Origin: Methanothrix thermoacetophila PT
GTDB lineage: Archaea; Halobacteriota; Methanosarcinia; Methanotrichales; Methanotrichaceae
NCBI RefSeq assembly: GCF_000014945.1
Contig: NC_008553.1
Coordinates: 248,001 to 312,000 of the forward strand
Direction: 5' to 3'
DNA: 64,000 nucleotides
The position numbers and the translations under genes are program-made. The notes below the pieces were generated by a model. It saw only the letters and a list, made by a program, of their open reading frames with translations. It made no database searches and was not told where the DNA came from. Shown here in pieces: positions 8,121 to 18,284 of the stretch. Each line of letters starts with the position of its first letter. Position 1 is the stretch's first letter.

Positions 8121-9398
8121 TCATGCTGGAGTTTGCGGTCTCTGCGTGAAGTATATGTTTCTCTCATCTGAGCCGAGCTCCAGGAACTTGCCGGTGGCGA
8201 GGATCATGTGGCTGTACCTCAGAGGCGCCACTCTGGTGCCAGGACCGACAACAGATTCCTTCTGGAGCCTCACGTTATCGCCGACCACAGGTATGCCCTT
8301 TCGCCCGTTAAACTGATCCGCATCCAGCACGCTGTGCGCCTCGATTGTGGAGTACCTGCCAACTATCGCCCGGTTCAGCCGGACGCCATGCATTATGTTG
8401 GAGATGCTCATGACCGCGCTGTTTCTTATTTCAACATTCCTCTCGATCATGCATGTGTGTCCGACATGTGAGTTCTCTATGACGACCCCGGGCTCAATGC
8501 GACAGTCTCTTCCTATGAAGACGCTGCCCCTGAGCTCGATATCGCCGCGCTCCAGCAGGGGGCCTATGCGTTTAAGAGTCGATGGGTGTATCCACTGGCT
8601 CTCCCTGTAAGGATGTCTGAATTTGAAATGCCTCACCTTCCCTGCGAGGACGTTCATGGTGGCCTGAAGAAGCCTCTCGGGAGTACCGATGTCTATCCAG
8701 TAGCCTTTGAGCGGATAGCCGCAAACGTCGTAGCCGTTCTCCGTGAGATAGGGTATGAGATCCCCTCCGATATCTCGGGATTTGTCTCCCATCTCTGCGA
8801 GGACATCTCGTATCTCAGGGGAGAAAAGATAGAACGCGGTGTTGATCATCCTGCTTGGCTCTGTGCCTGCCTTGGGCTTCTCCACGAATCGGCGTATGCG
8901 CATATCGCTCTCCAGCTCCGCCACCCCATACTGGGAGACGCTCTCCTCTCTAGGAAGCTCCTTGAGTGCCACAGTAAGAATCGGATTCCTGCGCCTGTGA
9001 TACGCTATGAATTCCTCAAGGTCGATATCTATGAGATTATCGCCGGAGACGACCAAAACATCATCGTTGAGGTTGAAGTAATTTATGCAATATCTGAGGG
9101 AGTCTGCGCTGCCATGGTCCTCGTACTGCGGCTGGTAGCTGAACTCCTCGTGTTCATCTATGCCAAGACGCTTGAAGAATCCCTCTCCTGCCTTGAAGTA
9201 GTTCGATAAAGCAAGCGTGTTCTCAAATCCCTTGCTGCCCAGTATGAACCTCCTGCACCCCTGGATGGCGAGAACTCTGAATAGGACTGCTATTATCGCA
9301 GTGTCGCATACCTCCACCAGGGGCTTCGGCTGGCAGAGCGTGAGAGGGTATAACCGTGTGCCCCCTCCGCCGACAGTTGCTATGACTGGCGGTGGCAT
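8121..9398 (-). CDS. nucleotide-sugar pyrophosphorylase with C-terminal left-handed beta-helix
   Basis: The protein is about 425 residues. It opens with VIATVGGGGTRLYPLT, the nucleotidyltransferase signature, followed by PKPLVEV and a SGDNLIDIDLEEF metal/sugar-binding segment. The last third has hexapeptide-like repeats (FIGRDCRIEPGVVIENSHVG, NVEIRNSAV) of a left-handed beta-helix. It should activate a sugar-1-phosphate with NTP for surface glycan synthesis; the sugar is unknown. ATG 9398 is chosen because the 29 residues before it precede the family start. It is transcribed convergently with the dCMP deaminase. Confidence 0.88.
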   Translation of the reverse strand: MPPPVIATVGGGGTRLYPLTLCQPKPLVEVCDTAIIAVLFRVLAIQGCRRFILGSKGFENTLALSNYFKAGEGFFKRLGIDEHEEFSYQPQYEDHGSADSLRYCINYFNLNDDVLVVSGDNLIDIDLEEFIAYHRRRNPILTVALKELPREESVSQYGVAELESDMRIRRFVEKPKAGTEPSRMINTAFYLFSPEIRDVLAEMGDKSRDIGGDLIPYLTENGYDVCGYPLKGYWIDIGTPERLLQATMNVLAGKVRHFKFRHPYRESQWIHPSTLKRIGPLLERGDIELRGSVFIGRDCRIEPGVVIENSHVGHTCMIERNVEIRNSAVMSISNIMHGVRLNRAIVGRYSTIEAHSVLDADQFNGRKGIPVVGDNVRLQKESVVGPGTRVAPLRYSHMILATGKFLELGSDERNIYFTQRPQTPA

Positions 9399-9587
9399 GA
9401 AATCGGGTAGCACTTCGTAAATATTAAGACTATCGCTCAGATGTCTCGCTCGCAGCAGCCCACTGAATGAAGGAGCTGAGCGCAAGGCTTACCGGTACAG
9501 AGAGTTGGTGCGTCGCCCTCGTAGGTCGCTAAGAGCAGCTGAGACCAGATTTTGAGCATGTCCTGACCACCCTCCGACCTTTCCATC

Positions 9588-11657
9588 TCACACCGCCTTC
9601 AGCGTACCCCTGCTTGTCTGTATGAGGGACCCCTCCTGCCTCAGGCGCGAGATGATCTCCTCTGCTCTATCCCTATCTATTCCCTCCGCCTCAGCTCTAT
9701 CGAGGACATCATCGATATGGGCTCCATCCTTCCCTCCAAGCTCCTTGATTATGTTCAACATCTGTTTTGTCTTGTCTCTGGTGCTCTTGCTGATCCCTAT
9801 GCTGATCACGTCTGCATCCAGCATGCCCGTCTCCGGATCGACACCCACCTTCTTCAGGCACGACTCGACGATTTTTATAACCCGATCGACATCCTCCTCT
9901 GTGATCCAGTTGCTGAGCCTCAGCCTGGCGCTCGCCTCTCCGAGACGTATGAGCGCCTCGAGCTGTCTCGCTGTAACAGGCACAGGCTTGTTTCCATCCT
10001 GCCCCTGGCTTCTGAGGTTGATGTAGTACTCCTTGAACCTCTCCATCGCCACCCTTGTGAGCATCGGGAATACGTTCTTCCTGGCATAGGCCACATACTT
10101 CCTGAGCAGCTCAGGCTCTATCTCCGGCTTTATGACCTCCGTGGCGTTCTCGATCTCCTCTTCGTTTATTGATGAATTATGCTTATTACTCGTGAGCTCT
10201 CCAGCGTAGTTGCTCTTCAGAATATGTGTGGCTATGTGCGAATCTCTCTCAACATTCGGCTCGTCCGTGAGCACGAATATCAGGTCGAACCTGGACATCA
10301 GGGCCGGGGTGAGGTTTATCTGAGGCGCTATCGGCTCGTACCTGTCAAACCTCCCCATCTTCGGGTTCGCCGCTGCGAGAAGTGCACATCTCGATTTCAG
10401 CGTTGCCATGACACCCGCTTTTGCAACGCTGATCGTCTGCTGCTCCATGGCCTCGTGGAGCGCAGAGCGGTCGTCCGGGCTCATCTTGTCCATCTCATCC
10501 ACTGCTGCGATGCCCTTATCAGCGAGCACCAGCGCCCCGGCCTCTATGGTCCACCTCCCATCACCGAGCTCGTCCTTTATCGCAGTCGCTGTGAGGCCTG
10601 CAGATGTCGAGCTCTTTCCTGATGTGTATATGCCCCTAGGCGAGAGCTTTGCCATGTACCTCAGAAGCTGCGATTTCGCAACCCCTGGGTCCCCCACCAG
10701 AAGTATGTGGATATCCCCTCGGATCCTTGCCCCGTCGGGAAGCCGCTTTGAGAATCCAGAGACAAGCTGCAGGGCCAGGGCCTCCTTCACATCCTCATAG
10801 CCGTAGATGGATGGGGCGATCGATCTCACGATCTTCTCATAAATATTAGGATCTCTGCTCAGCTCCAGAATTCGCTTCTCATCCTCCGGGGAGATCTCGA
10901 TCTCCTCGAACTCCTGCTCCATCATCTCGATACTTATTCCATCGAGAAACAGATCGAAGTACGTGCTTTTTCCACTTTGTGTCGTCCTCTGGTATGATCT
11001 CAGGATCCCGTTGATTATCACCCTGTCCCCCGGGAAGATCCTGCCCACGAGATCGTCACCGAGCTCCACATCCAGTGTCTGGGGCTGCTCCCCTCCCCTG
11101 AGATCCTCCGGAGATTCCTGAACGCGGACCTTCTGCGCGTCGACAAACTGCGATCTCTTCGGAAGCAGTCTGAACGGCCCTCTTCTGTCGCAGGCCTCGT
11201 TCGGGCACTCATAGGGCTCGATGAACTTCGTCCCGGACTGATCAACATAAAAAACATGCCCGCACCTCTGGCACTCGTATGCAGCCCTGACTATCTTCGG
11301 CCTGACCTCTGTCGCTGTTCTGACCTGGCCCTCGATGGCTATTAGCTTCCCGATGTGATCACTTCTCAGATCCCTGGTCTTGAGGTGCTGCGGCAGGTTC
11401 ACAATCCTAACATGAGCTCCGCTCAGATCCACATCCACAGGAAGCACTATCTCCTGAAGGGCGGTGTGAGCGGCATCCAGCATCACATCAGGGTTCTCGA
11501 GAAGATCGTCCGCGAACTCTGTGTCGTATCTGTCGAGATCCGCAAAATCCACGATCAGGCTTCTTGTTGATGGATACGACTCCGCAAGCTTCAGGAGATC
11601 GTCCCAGTACCTGGAGCGGATGAACTCCTCCCATTTTGAAACAGGATCGTACGACAA
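9588..11657 (-). CDS. mcm: MCM replicative DNA helicase
   Basis: The product is about 689 residues. N-terminal DNA-binding and OB regions include a zinc motif (CQRCGHVF and CPNEAC). The AAA+ core has Walker A GDPGVAKSQ, Walker B AAVDEMDKM and the Arg-finger segment LMSRFDLIF. A winged-helix region closes the C-terminus. It unwinds DNA ahead of the replication fork. The frame opens at GTG 11699, but that codon sits in the GTTTATACC box. TTG 11657, just before SYDPVSKWEEF, fits the family start. A MITE pair lies just upstream. Confidence 0.95.
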   Translation of the reverse strand: MSYDPVSKWEEFIRSRYWDDLLKLAESYPSTRSLIVDFADLDRYDTEFADDLLENPDVMLDAAHTALQEIVLPVDVDLSGAHVRIVNLPQHLKTRDLRSDHIGKLIAIEGQVRTATEVRPKIVRAAYECQRCGHVFYVDQSGTKFIEPYECPNEACDRRGPFRLLPKRSQFVDAQKVRVQESPEDLRGGEQPQTLDVELGDDLVGRIFPGDRVIINGILRSYQRTTQSGKSTYFDLFLDGISIEMMEQEFEEIEISPEDEKRILELSRDPNIYEKIVRSIAPSIYGYEDVKEALALQLVSGFSKRLPDGARIRGDIHILLVGDPGVAKSQLLRYMAKLSPRGIYTSGKSSTSAGLTATAIKDELGDGRWTIEAGALVLADKGIAAVDEMDKMSPDDRSALHEAMEQQTISVAKAGVMATLKSRCALLAAANPKMGRFDRYEPIAPQINLTPALMSRFDLIFVLTDEPNVERDSHIATHILKSNYAGELTSNKHNSSINEEEIENATEVIKPEIEPELLRKYVAYARKNVFPMLTRVAMERFKEYYINLRSQGQDGNKPVPVTARQLEALIRLGEASARLRLSNWITEEDVDRVIKIVESCLKKVGVDPETGMLDADVISIGISKSTRDKTKQMLNIIKELGGKDGAHIDDVLDRAEAEGIDRDRAEEIISRLRQEGSLIQTSRGTLKAV

Positions 11658-11709
11658 CAGGGTGCCCCCACTGAGAGATGCACAGGATGGTATAAACACT
11701 TCTCCTCAC

Positions 11710-11876
11710 CTGAGGGATGTATCCGATTGAGAGTTGAAACCAGCCATAAAACACAGTGCCTCGCTCCCGATTTGAGTCTTACCTGCAGGAAGTGTCCAGA
11801 TAAGAGCTGAAGCCAGAAGTTTGGGCCATACTGCTTTTGGAGGTATGAGACACTTAATCTGTATTCGGACACGTCC
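11710..11876 (+). mobile_element. MITE-like element, tandem pair (degenerate copy 11710-11787, better copy 11788-11876)
   Basis: Both units follow the consensus described in the findings: a left end near GGACSTGTCCGAATAAGAG, an internal GCCAGAAAT-like segment, and the right end CTTATTCGGACACGTCC. The second unit ends GTATTCGGACACGTCC at 11876. The first is strongly diverged (ATGTATCCGATTGAGAG). No clear target duplication remains here. The pair separates the MCM promoter from the ligase gene promoter. Confidence 0.7.
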
Positions 11877-11975
11877 CACATCGCGAGGAGATGTTAATGC
11901 TGCCCGGACAGGTCCATCCAGCTCATCGATTCTTTTTTATCATAGATGCACATCATAGCACGCAGGTAGATACCG

Positions 11976-13280
11976 ATGTCAGGATACTGGGATCCGCATA
12001 TGGAGCGCATGCCTGCTGAGGATCTTTATGCGCTCCAGCTTGACCGTCTGAAGGCTGTAACGAGATACGTCTACGATCACTCATCTTTTTACAGACAGCG
12101 CTTCGCTGAGGCCGGCGTCACGCCTGATGATGTGAAGGAGCTGGATGACATAACGAAGCTTCCTTTCACAAGAAAGGTCGATCTTAGAAATACATATCCG
12201 ACAGGAATGTTCTGCCTCCCGAAGAACTGGGTCGTGAGATACCACGTCTCCAGCGGCACAACCGGCAAGCCGACTGTTGTCGGATACACGAAGGGCGATA
12301 TTGAGGCATGGACAGAGTCGCTCGCGAGAGCCCTGACATCCATAGGGCTGGGCAGAAACGATGTCATCCAGGTCGGCTATGGCTACGGGCTCTTCACAGG
12401 CGGTCTCGGGCTCCATTACGGGGCGGAGAGGATCGGTGCTACAGTTCTCCCCACAAGCACTGGAAACACGGAGCGTCAGATCGAGCTGATGCAGGACCTG
12501 GAGAGCACTGCAATAGCATGCACACCATCATACTTCCTGCATATAGCAGAGGTCGCTGAGAGGATGGGGGTCTCCATAAGAGATGACACCAAACTCAGGG
12601 TGGGCATATTCGGCGCAGAGCCATGGTCTATTGAGACGAGGAGGAGAATAGAAGATATAACAGGCATCAAGGCCTACGACATATACGGGACGAGCGAGAT
12701 AAGCGGACCGCTATTCACAGAGTGCCAGCACCAGAATGGGATCCATGTATGGGCTGACATGTTCCTCATAGAGATCGTCGATCCGAAGACAGGGGAGCAG
12801 GTCGAGGATGGAGAGCAGGGAGAGCTGGTTGTGACCACGCTGAACAAGTGGGCAATGCCTCTCATAAGATACAGAATCGGTGATCTCACGATCAAGGAAT
12901 CCGAGCCGTGTGAATGCGGCCGCACGCATCCGAGAATAATGAGGATTCTCGGAAGAACAGATGACATGCTGGTGATCCGCGGTATAAACGTCTTCCCGAG
13001 CCAGATCGAATCTGTGCTGATGAACATACCAGAGGTAGGGCCACACTATCAGATTATTGTCAGCAGAGAGGGCGCGCTTGACGTGATGAAAGTCAGGGTG
13101 GAGCTCACTGACAGGGGCTTCAGCGACAGAATAGGCGATCTCATGGCGCTGAACAGGAGGATCTCCAAGGAGCTGAAGAACGTACTTAATATTTTCGCAG
13201 AGGTTGAGCTGGTGGAGCCGGGTGTCATACCGCGCTCTGAGGGAAAGGCAAAAAGGGTCATAGATACCCGTAAGGTGTAA
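11976..13280 (+). CDS. phenylacetate-CoA ligase / coenzyme F390 synthetase-like adenylate-forming enzyme
   Basis: The 434-residue protein belongs to the PaaK-type acyl-adenylate family. HVSSGTTGKPTV is the phosphate-binding loop, DIYGTSEI and YRIGDLT are the nucleotide motifs, and LGRTDDML is the C-terminal hinge. It forms an acyl-AMP and probably a CoA thioester with an aromatic or branched acid. Methanogens often pair this gene with an ACT-domain gene, as here 14 bases downstream, which suggests aryl or amino-acid-derived acids and allosteric control. A TTTTTTATC box near 11933 precedes it. Confidence 0.88.
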   Translation: MSGYWDPHMERMPAEDLYALQLDRLKAVTRYVYDHSSFYRQRFAEAGVTPDDVKELDDITKLPFTRKVDLRNTYPTGMFCLPKNWVVRYHVSSGTTGKPTVVGYTKGDIEAWTESLARALTSIGLGRNDVIQVGYGYGLFTGGLGLHYGAERIGATVLPTSTGNTERQIELMQDLESTAIACTPSYFLHIAEVAERMGVSIRDDTKLRVGIFGAEPWSIETRRRIEDITGIKAYDIYGTSEISGPLFTECQHQNGIHVWADMFLIEIVDPKTGEQVEDGEQGELVVTTLNKWAMPLIRYRIGDLTIKESEPCECGRTHPRIMRILGRTDDMLVIRGINVFPSQIESVLMNIPEVGPHYQIIVSREGALDVMKVRVELTDRGFSDRIGDLMALNRRISKELKNVLNIFAEVELVEPGVIPRSEGKAKRVIDTRKV

Positions 13281-13293
13281 GGGAGTGGTTTTG

Positions 13294-13728
13294 ATGAGCG
13301 AGATAAAGCAGATATCACTTTTTGTGGAGAACAGGCCTGGCAGGATGGCCAAGGTCTCGAAGACGCTCTCCGATGCTGGAGTCAACATAAGAGCGATGAC
13401 CATCGCAGAGGCCGGCGATTTTGGTGTTATAAGAATGGTTGTCGACGACCCGCAGAAGGGTTATGATGTTCTGCGTGACTCCGGATTCACAGTCTCTATG
13501 ACAGACGTGCTGGCGGTCGAGATGCGTGATACGCCAGGCGGTCTCTATGAGATAGTCAGCGCCCTGGGGGAGAACAACATCAACATCGATTACGCATATG
13601 CATTCGTCACCGCAAAATCTGAGAAGGCGATGCTGATAATGCGTGTCGATGATATAGATGCTGCGAGGAGAACCCTGAGCTCGAGGGGCGTCAAGATAGC
13701 AACACCTGAGGAGATACAGAAGATCTGA
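13294..13728 (+). CDS. tandem ACT-domain protein
   Basis: A 144-residue protein made of two ACT domains: residues 1-65 begin QISLFVENRPGRMAKV, and residues 70-140 begin MRDTPGGLYEIVSAL. ACT domains bind amino acids and regulate enzymes. ATG 13294 has GGGAGTGG five bases upstream, so the in-frame GTG at 13285 is not needed. It follows the ligase gene by 13 bases and is surely co-transcribed, so it probably senses an amino acid for that enzyme. Confidence 0.9.
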   Translation: MSEIKQISLFVENRPGRMAKVSKTLSDAGVNIRAMTIAEAGDFGVIRMVVDDPQKGYDVLRDSGFTVSMTDVLAVEMRDTPGGLYEIVSALGENNINIDYAYAFVTAKSEKAMLIMRVDDIDAARRTLSSRGVKIATPEEIQKI

Positions 13729-13742
13729 TGGGCGACGCGTCA

Positions 13743-13815
13743 GGGATGGCAGGAGAGGATCAGAGTTTATGGGGAGAGACCTGTACAGGCTCAGATCTGT
13801 GCAGGTTTCCATCCC
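13743..13815. other. structured intergenic element between convergent genes
   Basis: GGGATGG (13743-13749) pairs with CCATCCC (13809-13815). Inside them ACCTGTACAG (13779-13788) pairs with CTGTGCAGGT (13797-13806) with one G-T wobble and an 8-base loop. A TATATATAC stretch follows near 13830 although no gene starts there. It could be a two-way terminator or a small structured RNA. Confidence 0.45.
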
Positions 13816-13880
13816 TATAGAGGTTCCTGCTATATATACATTCAAGAGCGCGAACGTCTGTTTGGATCCTCCTGCGGATA

Positions 13881-14852
13881 TCACGTGGCAGTCGACTTTG
13901 ACAGCCCTGTGAGGGCCATGTAGGCTATCAGCGCCTCAAGCTGTATCCTCTCGTTCGCCCCCTCTGTTATCCTGAAGTCGATCTCTCCAATCCGGTTGAT
14001 CATCCTGACCTTATCTGCATCAGGCACATCCAGATCGAGCATCTCACGGTGGATCTGGACCACCACATCCTGGCCTGAGAGCCCCTGTACAAGGAGAAGA
14101 TCGTCGAGCTCGTTTCTCGCGCCCGCAAAATCCCCGGATATCGCCATTTTTATCAGATTCCTGATCTGCTCAGGCCTCGCCATCGATGTTATCTGATAGA
14201 TAGTGTTCATGTCCACCTTATCGCTTATCAGGGCCGCGGCCTGGAGCGCGTTTATCGCCTTCCGCATATCCCCCCTCGCCACATAGTTTATGGCCTCGAT
14301 GCCGTCTTCCGTTACCTCCACACCCTCCTGCTCCGCGATATACCTTATTCTCTTCTCGATGGCATCAGGGGTAAGAGCCCTGAAGCGGTATACAGCGCAC
14401 CTCGACTGTATCGGCTCTATGATCTTCGAGGAGTAGTTGCAGGAGAGGATGAATCTGCATGTCGCGCTGTATCTCTCCATGGTTCTCCTGAGAGCGGACT
14501 GTGCATCGCTTGTCAGTGCGTCCGCCTCATCCAGAAATATCACCTTGAACTCAGCCCCTCCCAGAGGCGCCATCCGGGCGAAGTCCTTGACCTTCGTGCG
14601 GACGACATCTATGCCGCGCTCGTCGGATGCATTTAGCTCGATGAAGTTATCCCTCCATCCCTCGCCGAATATCTCGCGCACTATGCTGATCGCAGCCGCT
14701 GTCTTCCCGACACCCGGCGGCCCTGAGAAGAGGAGATGGGGCAGGTTTCTCGTGGCCACGTACGACTTGAGGCGCCTGACTATCTCCGGCTGGCCCACAA
14801 TCTCATCCAGGCTCGTGGGCCTGTACTTCTCAATCCAGATCTCCTCTTTGAT
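13881..14852 (-). CDS. replication factor C small subunit (clamp loader ATPase)
   Basis: The AAA+ protein has Walker A GPPGVGKT, Walker B FLDEADAL and the SRC motif ([10 protein letters not shown]). It loads the PCNA sliding clamp with the large subunit. The first ATG-type codon in frame, GTG 14798, would cut away the conserved [14 protein letters not shown] segment, whose codons lie upstream without interruption. In-frame TGA at 14871-14873 limits the start, and between them there is no ATG, GTG or TTG. GGAGGGG sits just before ATC 14852, so initiation at ATC is inferred, giving 323 residues. A TTGATATATC box lies near 14887. Confidence 0.9.
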   Translation of the reverse strand: MKEEIWIEKYRPTSLDEIVGQPEIVRRLKSYVATRNLPHLLFSGPPGVGKTAAAISIVREIFGEGWRDNFIELNASDERGIDVVRTKVKDFARMAPLGGAEFKVIFLDEADALTSDAQSALRRTMERYSATCRFILSCNYSSKIIEPIQSRCAVYRFRALTPDAIEKRIRYIAEQEGVEVTEDGIEAINYVARGDMRKAINALQAAALISDKVDMNTIYQITSMARPEQIRNLIKMAISGDFAGARNELDDLLLVQGLSGQDVVVQIHREMLDLDVPDADKVRMINRIGEIDFRITEGANERIQLEALIAYMALTGLSKSTAT

Positions 14853-15072
14853 CGGAACCCCTCCAAGAACTCATTCCGCAGATCGATATATCAAGATTCC
14901 CTCACTGTGTGCGTGCGGCATGCGAGGCAGCTGGATTCATGAGGTGTTATGCCTGTGCGCGCTGATCCCGACTGCCCCCAGCGGCCGGGTCAACAGCCGA
15001 ATGCCTCAGTAATCGGATGTTACGTCAATCGCTGTACGATTCGGGGTGCAGAGAAAAATGTGGACAGTGTGA

Positions 15073-15672
15073 TCATTTCACCTGTCCGAGTGGGAGTATG
15101 ACCCTTCCGTGCGCCTCGTTCAGAACCTGGGCAAGGGCTGTGTATATCGCGGAGAGGCCGCAGATGATTCCCTCATAGCCAGCCAGCGTCCCTATTGCAG
15201 CGCTGCCTGTTGCATCTCTGGCCGCGAGGAGGAAGAACAGAATCGCCAGCGATAGGAAGACGAACTGCAGTGCCCTGTTCGCTCTCAGCGTCCCGAAGAA
15301 CATGACTGCAGTGAACAATCCCCACATGAAGAGGTATGCTGTCATCGCGGGAAGAGATGTCTTCTCTCCGAGATTCATGCCAGGTATCATTATAAGACCG
15401 ACCAGCGTGAGCCAGAAGAGGCCGTAAGAGGTGAACGCTGTGGTTCCGAAGGTGTTCCCTTTCTTCCACTCCATGATTCCGGCTATTATCTGTGCGATGC
15501 CTCCATAGAAGATGCCCATTGCCAGTATCATCGAGCCAAGCTCGAAGTAACCCGCGTTGTGCAGATTCAGGAGCACTGTGGTCATGCCGAAGCCCATGAG
15601 TCCGAGGGGGGCCGGATTCGCAGTGGTGTCGAGCACCTTGATGGTGGAGTCCAGCGCCTTATTTGTCGCCAA
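15073..15672 (-). CDS. acetate uptake transporter, GPR1/FUN34/YaaH (SatP) family
   Basis: The 199-residue membrane protein has about six membrane segments and the family signature [14 protein letters not shown] near residue 20. Members move acetate or succinate with protons across the membrane. In an acetate-fed methanogen this is a prime candidate for acetate import. Translation starts at TTG 15672 with GGAGGG eight bases upstream; the leader is short and AT-rich with TTTATATC near 15741. It stands alone between the RFC gene and a long gap. Confidence 0.92.
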   Translation of the reverse strand: MATNKALDSTIKVLDTTANPAPLGLMGFGMTTVLLNLHNAGYFELGSMILAMGIFYGGIAQIIAGIMEWKKGNTFGTTAFTSYGLFWLTLVGLIMIPGMNLGEKTSLPAMTAYLFMWGLFTAVMFFGTLRANRALQFVFLSLAILFFLLAARDATGSAAIGTLAGYEGIICGLSAIYTALAQVLNEAHGRVILPLGQVK

Positions 15673-16270
15673 GTATAAATCCCTCCTTCATTTGTGATCT
15701 TGGTGGAATCATAATATTAATTTGTTACCCTAAAGATATAAATTAAAAATAATGCGGTTTGTTTATTTCATGACATGTTTAAATACGAAATTGGCCAATT
15801 AGAATGATAAATTATTTCAAATAATCTATTTCAGAGGCGAACATCGCGACATCCAACGCTGACTCGAGCTGCTGGACGAGTGCTCCGATCTGGTACGTAA
15901 ATGGGCAGTTGGTCGTGTACTTGATTCATCGAAATCCGGGCGCTCAAGCCGGTCCGGATTCATGGAGTACCCAGCCATAGCTCTCGATTCCAGCATAATC
16001 ATTTAGTGCCACGAGCATACAAACCGGGTAGTTCGCCCCAGATTATCTCGCGCCCCCCTGTGTTAGCAATGAACAAAAAGTGTATATTCCACTCAGTATC
16101 ACCTTGGTTGTCTCAAATTGCTTCGAAAATCTGACCCGGAGCTCGATTGCGCGGATCGGTGGTGCTGAAGCGCAGTACTCAAGTGATGCATCATCTGACA
16201 TCTCGGGACAGGTTCCGCGGTAACTAACAGACATGACCAAGTTTAATAAGCAGTGTGCAAATTATCATCT
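15673..16270. other. long intergenic stretch
   Basis: The first 160 bases are AT-rich and carry the promoter and leader of the acetate transporter. The rest (about 15830-16240) has mixed composition and only short frames; a 65-residue minus-strand frame at 16043-16240 lacks any recognisable feature. A TTTAATAA box near 16240 is the probable promoter of the phosphoesterase at 16271. I see no RNA gene. Confidence 0.5.
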
Positions 16271-17098
16271 ATGATAATCGCAGTCTCCGATGTACACATG
16301 GCCGAGCGGCCCAGTGACCGCCAGGTGAAGGCAGACGATGCCAGATTTTTGGAGTTTTTGGACTGCACAGCATCAGACCAGCTCAGCAGCGGTGGGCACC
16401 TTGTCCTTTTGGGGGACATCGTCGATCTGTGGAGAAGAGATTTTGTGAGGGCGCTTATTGAAAGCGAGCCGGCACTCTCAAGGCTTATAGAGATCAGCAG
16501 AAAGGCCACAGTCCACTACATTGCAGGAAACCACGACTTCCATATGCTCAGAATGTGGGAGCTGGCGAACAATCGCTTTCCATTCGAAGTGACAAAGCCC
16601 CTCCGGCTCGAGGATGGTATGACCAAGCTGTTCTTCATACACGGCTACCAGCTGGAGGTGCTGGCGAACCCTTACTGCAAGTCCGTGAGTGCCTACGAGA
16701 CATTCTCGGAGGGGCTCTGCATAGCTGGCGACGATACAGGTAATGCTGCTGACAAGCTGTGGGATACCTTCAATGTGGCCAAGTCGGCGCTTGATGGCAT
16801 CAAGCGTCTGCCCTCTGATTTGAAAGGCGCTATTGACTCTATGATGCAGTCACAGGGGATCAGAATGACTGGCCCCCATAATACGAGAGCAATGGCAGAG
16901 CAGCTTGCATCATCAATGGCGCGGGTCGTCTATCTCGGAATGGAGCCTGATGAGTTCCTGATATCCGGACATACCCACCGCCCATTTTGCAATCCGGAGG
17001 AACGAATTGCGAACACAGGCTCGTGGAATAAAGAACCATGCGATCATTACAGCTTCATCGAGATCGATGACGGGCGCGTCGCGCTCAGAAAGTTCTAG
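16271..17098 (+). CDS. calcineurin-like metallophosphoesterase
   Basis: The 275-residue protein has the metallophosphoesterase motif series: AVSDVHMAE (D-x-H), LLGDIVDLW (GD), YIAGNHDFHML (GNHD) and SGHTHRPF (GHTH). This set resembles UDP-2,3-diacylglucosamine hydrolase relatives, but archaea lack lipid A, so the substrate is unknown. ATG 16271 starts directly at the conserved strand; an in-frame ATG at 16253 is less likely given the TTTAATAA box about 30 bases upstream of 16271. Confidence 0.85.
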   Translation: MIIAVSDVHMAERPSDRQVKADDARFLEFLDCTASDQLSSGGHLVLLGDIVDLWRRDFVRALIESEPALSRLIEISRKATVHYIAGNHDFHMLRMWELANNRFPFEVTKPLRLEDGMTKLFFIHGYQLEVLANPYCKSVSAYETFSEGLCIAGDDTGNAADKLWDTFNVAKSALDGIKRLPSDLKGAIDSMMQSQGIRMTGPHNTRAMAEQLASSMARVVYLGMEPDEFLISGHTHRPFCNPEERIANTGSWNKEPCDHYSFIEIDDGRVALRKF

Positions 17099-17270
17099 CT
17101 TTCAATTAACTTTCTGCGTGATTCGCTCTCAACAGACTGAGATTGATATTTGGTGATCAAGAGTCAGATCTTCGCTATTTGAAATACCAAAAGACCCATT
17201 CACTGCACATACATGCTTGTATTGGTGGGGTACGCATACCCGACCTGGGGGCCGGGATCTCCGCTACCCC

Positions 17271-18284
17271 TCAGAGGATGATCTCTATGTTCAGCTCCTC
17301 TGCAAGCTCCTTGTACCTGTTCCTTATGGTGACCTCTGTCACGCCGGCGACGTCAGCCACCTCCCTCTGGGTACGCCTGTCGTTGCACAGGATCGAGGCT
17401 ATGTATATGGCTGCAGCCGCAACGCCGGTCGGGCCGCGTCCTGAGGTGAGCTCCTTCTCTGCGGCCTGCCTCAGTATCTCTATGCCCTTCGCCTGGACAT
17501 CGCCCTTGAGGTTGAGCCCGGAGCAGAATCTGGGTATGTAGTCTATTGGGCTTGTCGGCATGAGCTTGAGCGAGAGCTCGCGCGATACGAACCTATATGT
17601 CCTTCCGATCTCCTTCCTGCTCACCCTGGAGACCTCGGCGATCTCATCGAGCGTTCTGGGCACGTTGCACTGCCTGCACGCAGCATAAAGCGCAGCAGCC
17701 GCGACGCCCTCTATGCTCCTGCCGCGGATCAGATTCTTCTCGACAGCTCTCCTGTAGATAACAGCTGCGGTCTCTCTCACGTTTCTGGAGAGGCCAAGAG
17801 CGGATGCCATCCGATCCAGCTCTGACAGTGCGAACGCAAGATTGCGCTCTGTTGCGTTGCTCACCCTTATGCGCCTCTGCCACTTCCTCAGGCGGTAGAG
17901 CTGCGCACGGTTCTTAGATGATATCGTCTTACCGTATGAGTCCCTGTTTCTCCAGTCGATCATCGTGGATAGGCCCTTGTCATGTATTGTGTATGTCATC
18001 GGGGCACCAACCCTCGATCTCTTCATCCTCTGATCGTGATCGAAGGCCCTCCACTCAGGACCCTGATCGATGAAGTTCTCGTCTATGACCAGGCCACACT
18101 CAGAGCATACAAGCTCCGCTCTCTCATAGTCCCTGACCAGAGCACGACTTCCACACTCGGGACATTCTACAGTATACTTATCAAGCTCCTCTTCCTTCTC
18201 CTTCTCGCGCTGGAGCTTGATGCGCTCTTTTATCTTCTCCTGCTCTGTGCGCTCTATCTCTCTAATTCTCTCTATCTCTTCCAC
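17271..18284 (-). CDS. tfb: transcription initiation factor TFB (TFIIB)
   Basis: The 337-residue factor bridges TBP-bound promoters and RNA polymerase. After a charged N-terminal tail of about 35 residues, the zinc ribbon [10 protein letters not shown]...CSECG appears, then the B-finger (EWRAFDHDQ) and two cyclin-like repeats ([30 protein letters not shown]). Translation starts at GTG 18284, overlapping the end of gar1 by 13 bases, so both are on one transcript. Confidence 0.96.
   Translation of the reverse strand: MEEIERIREIERTEQEKIKERIKLQREKEKEEELDKYTVECPECGSRALVRDYERAELVCSECGLVIDENFIDQGPEWRAFDHDQRMKRSRVGAPMTYTIHDKGLSTMIDWRNRDSYGKTISSKNRAQLYRLRKWQRRIRVSNATERNLAFALSELDRMASALGLSRNVRETAAVIYRRAVEKNLIRGRSIEGVAAAALYAACRQCNVPRTLDEIAEVSRVSRKEIGRTYRFVSRELSLKLMPTSPIDYIPRFCSGLNLKGDVQAKGIEILRQAAEKELTSGRGPTGVAAAAIYIASILCNDRRTQREVADVAGVTEVTIRNRYKELAEELNIEIIL

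Noticed and set aside
16043-16240. 65-residue minus-strand ORF in the long gap
   Set aside because: It has no ribosome site, no recognisable pattern and no promoter; chance length for this composition.
17100-17270. Possible tRNA or small RNA around the GGGGTACGCATACCC sequence
   Set aside because: No cloverleaf with a T arm can be drawn; only a short local hairpin is seen.
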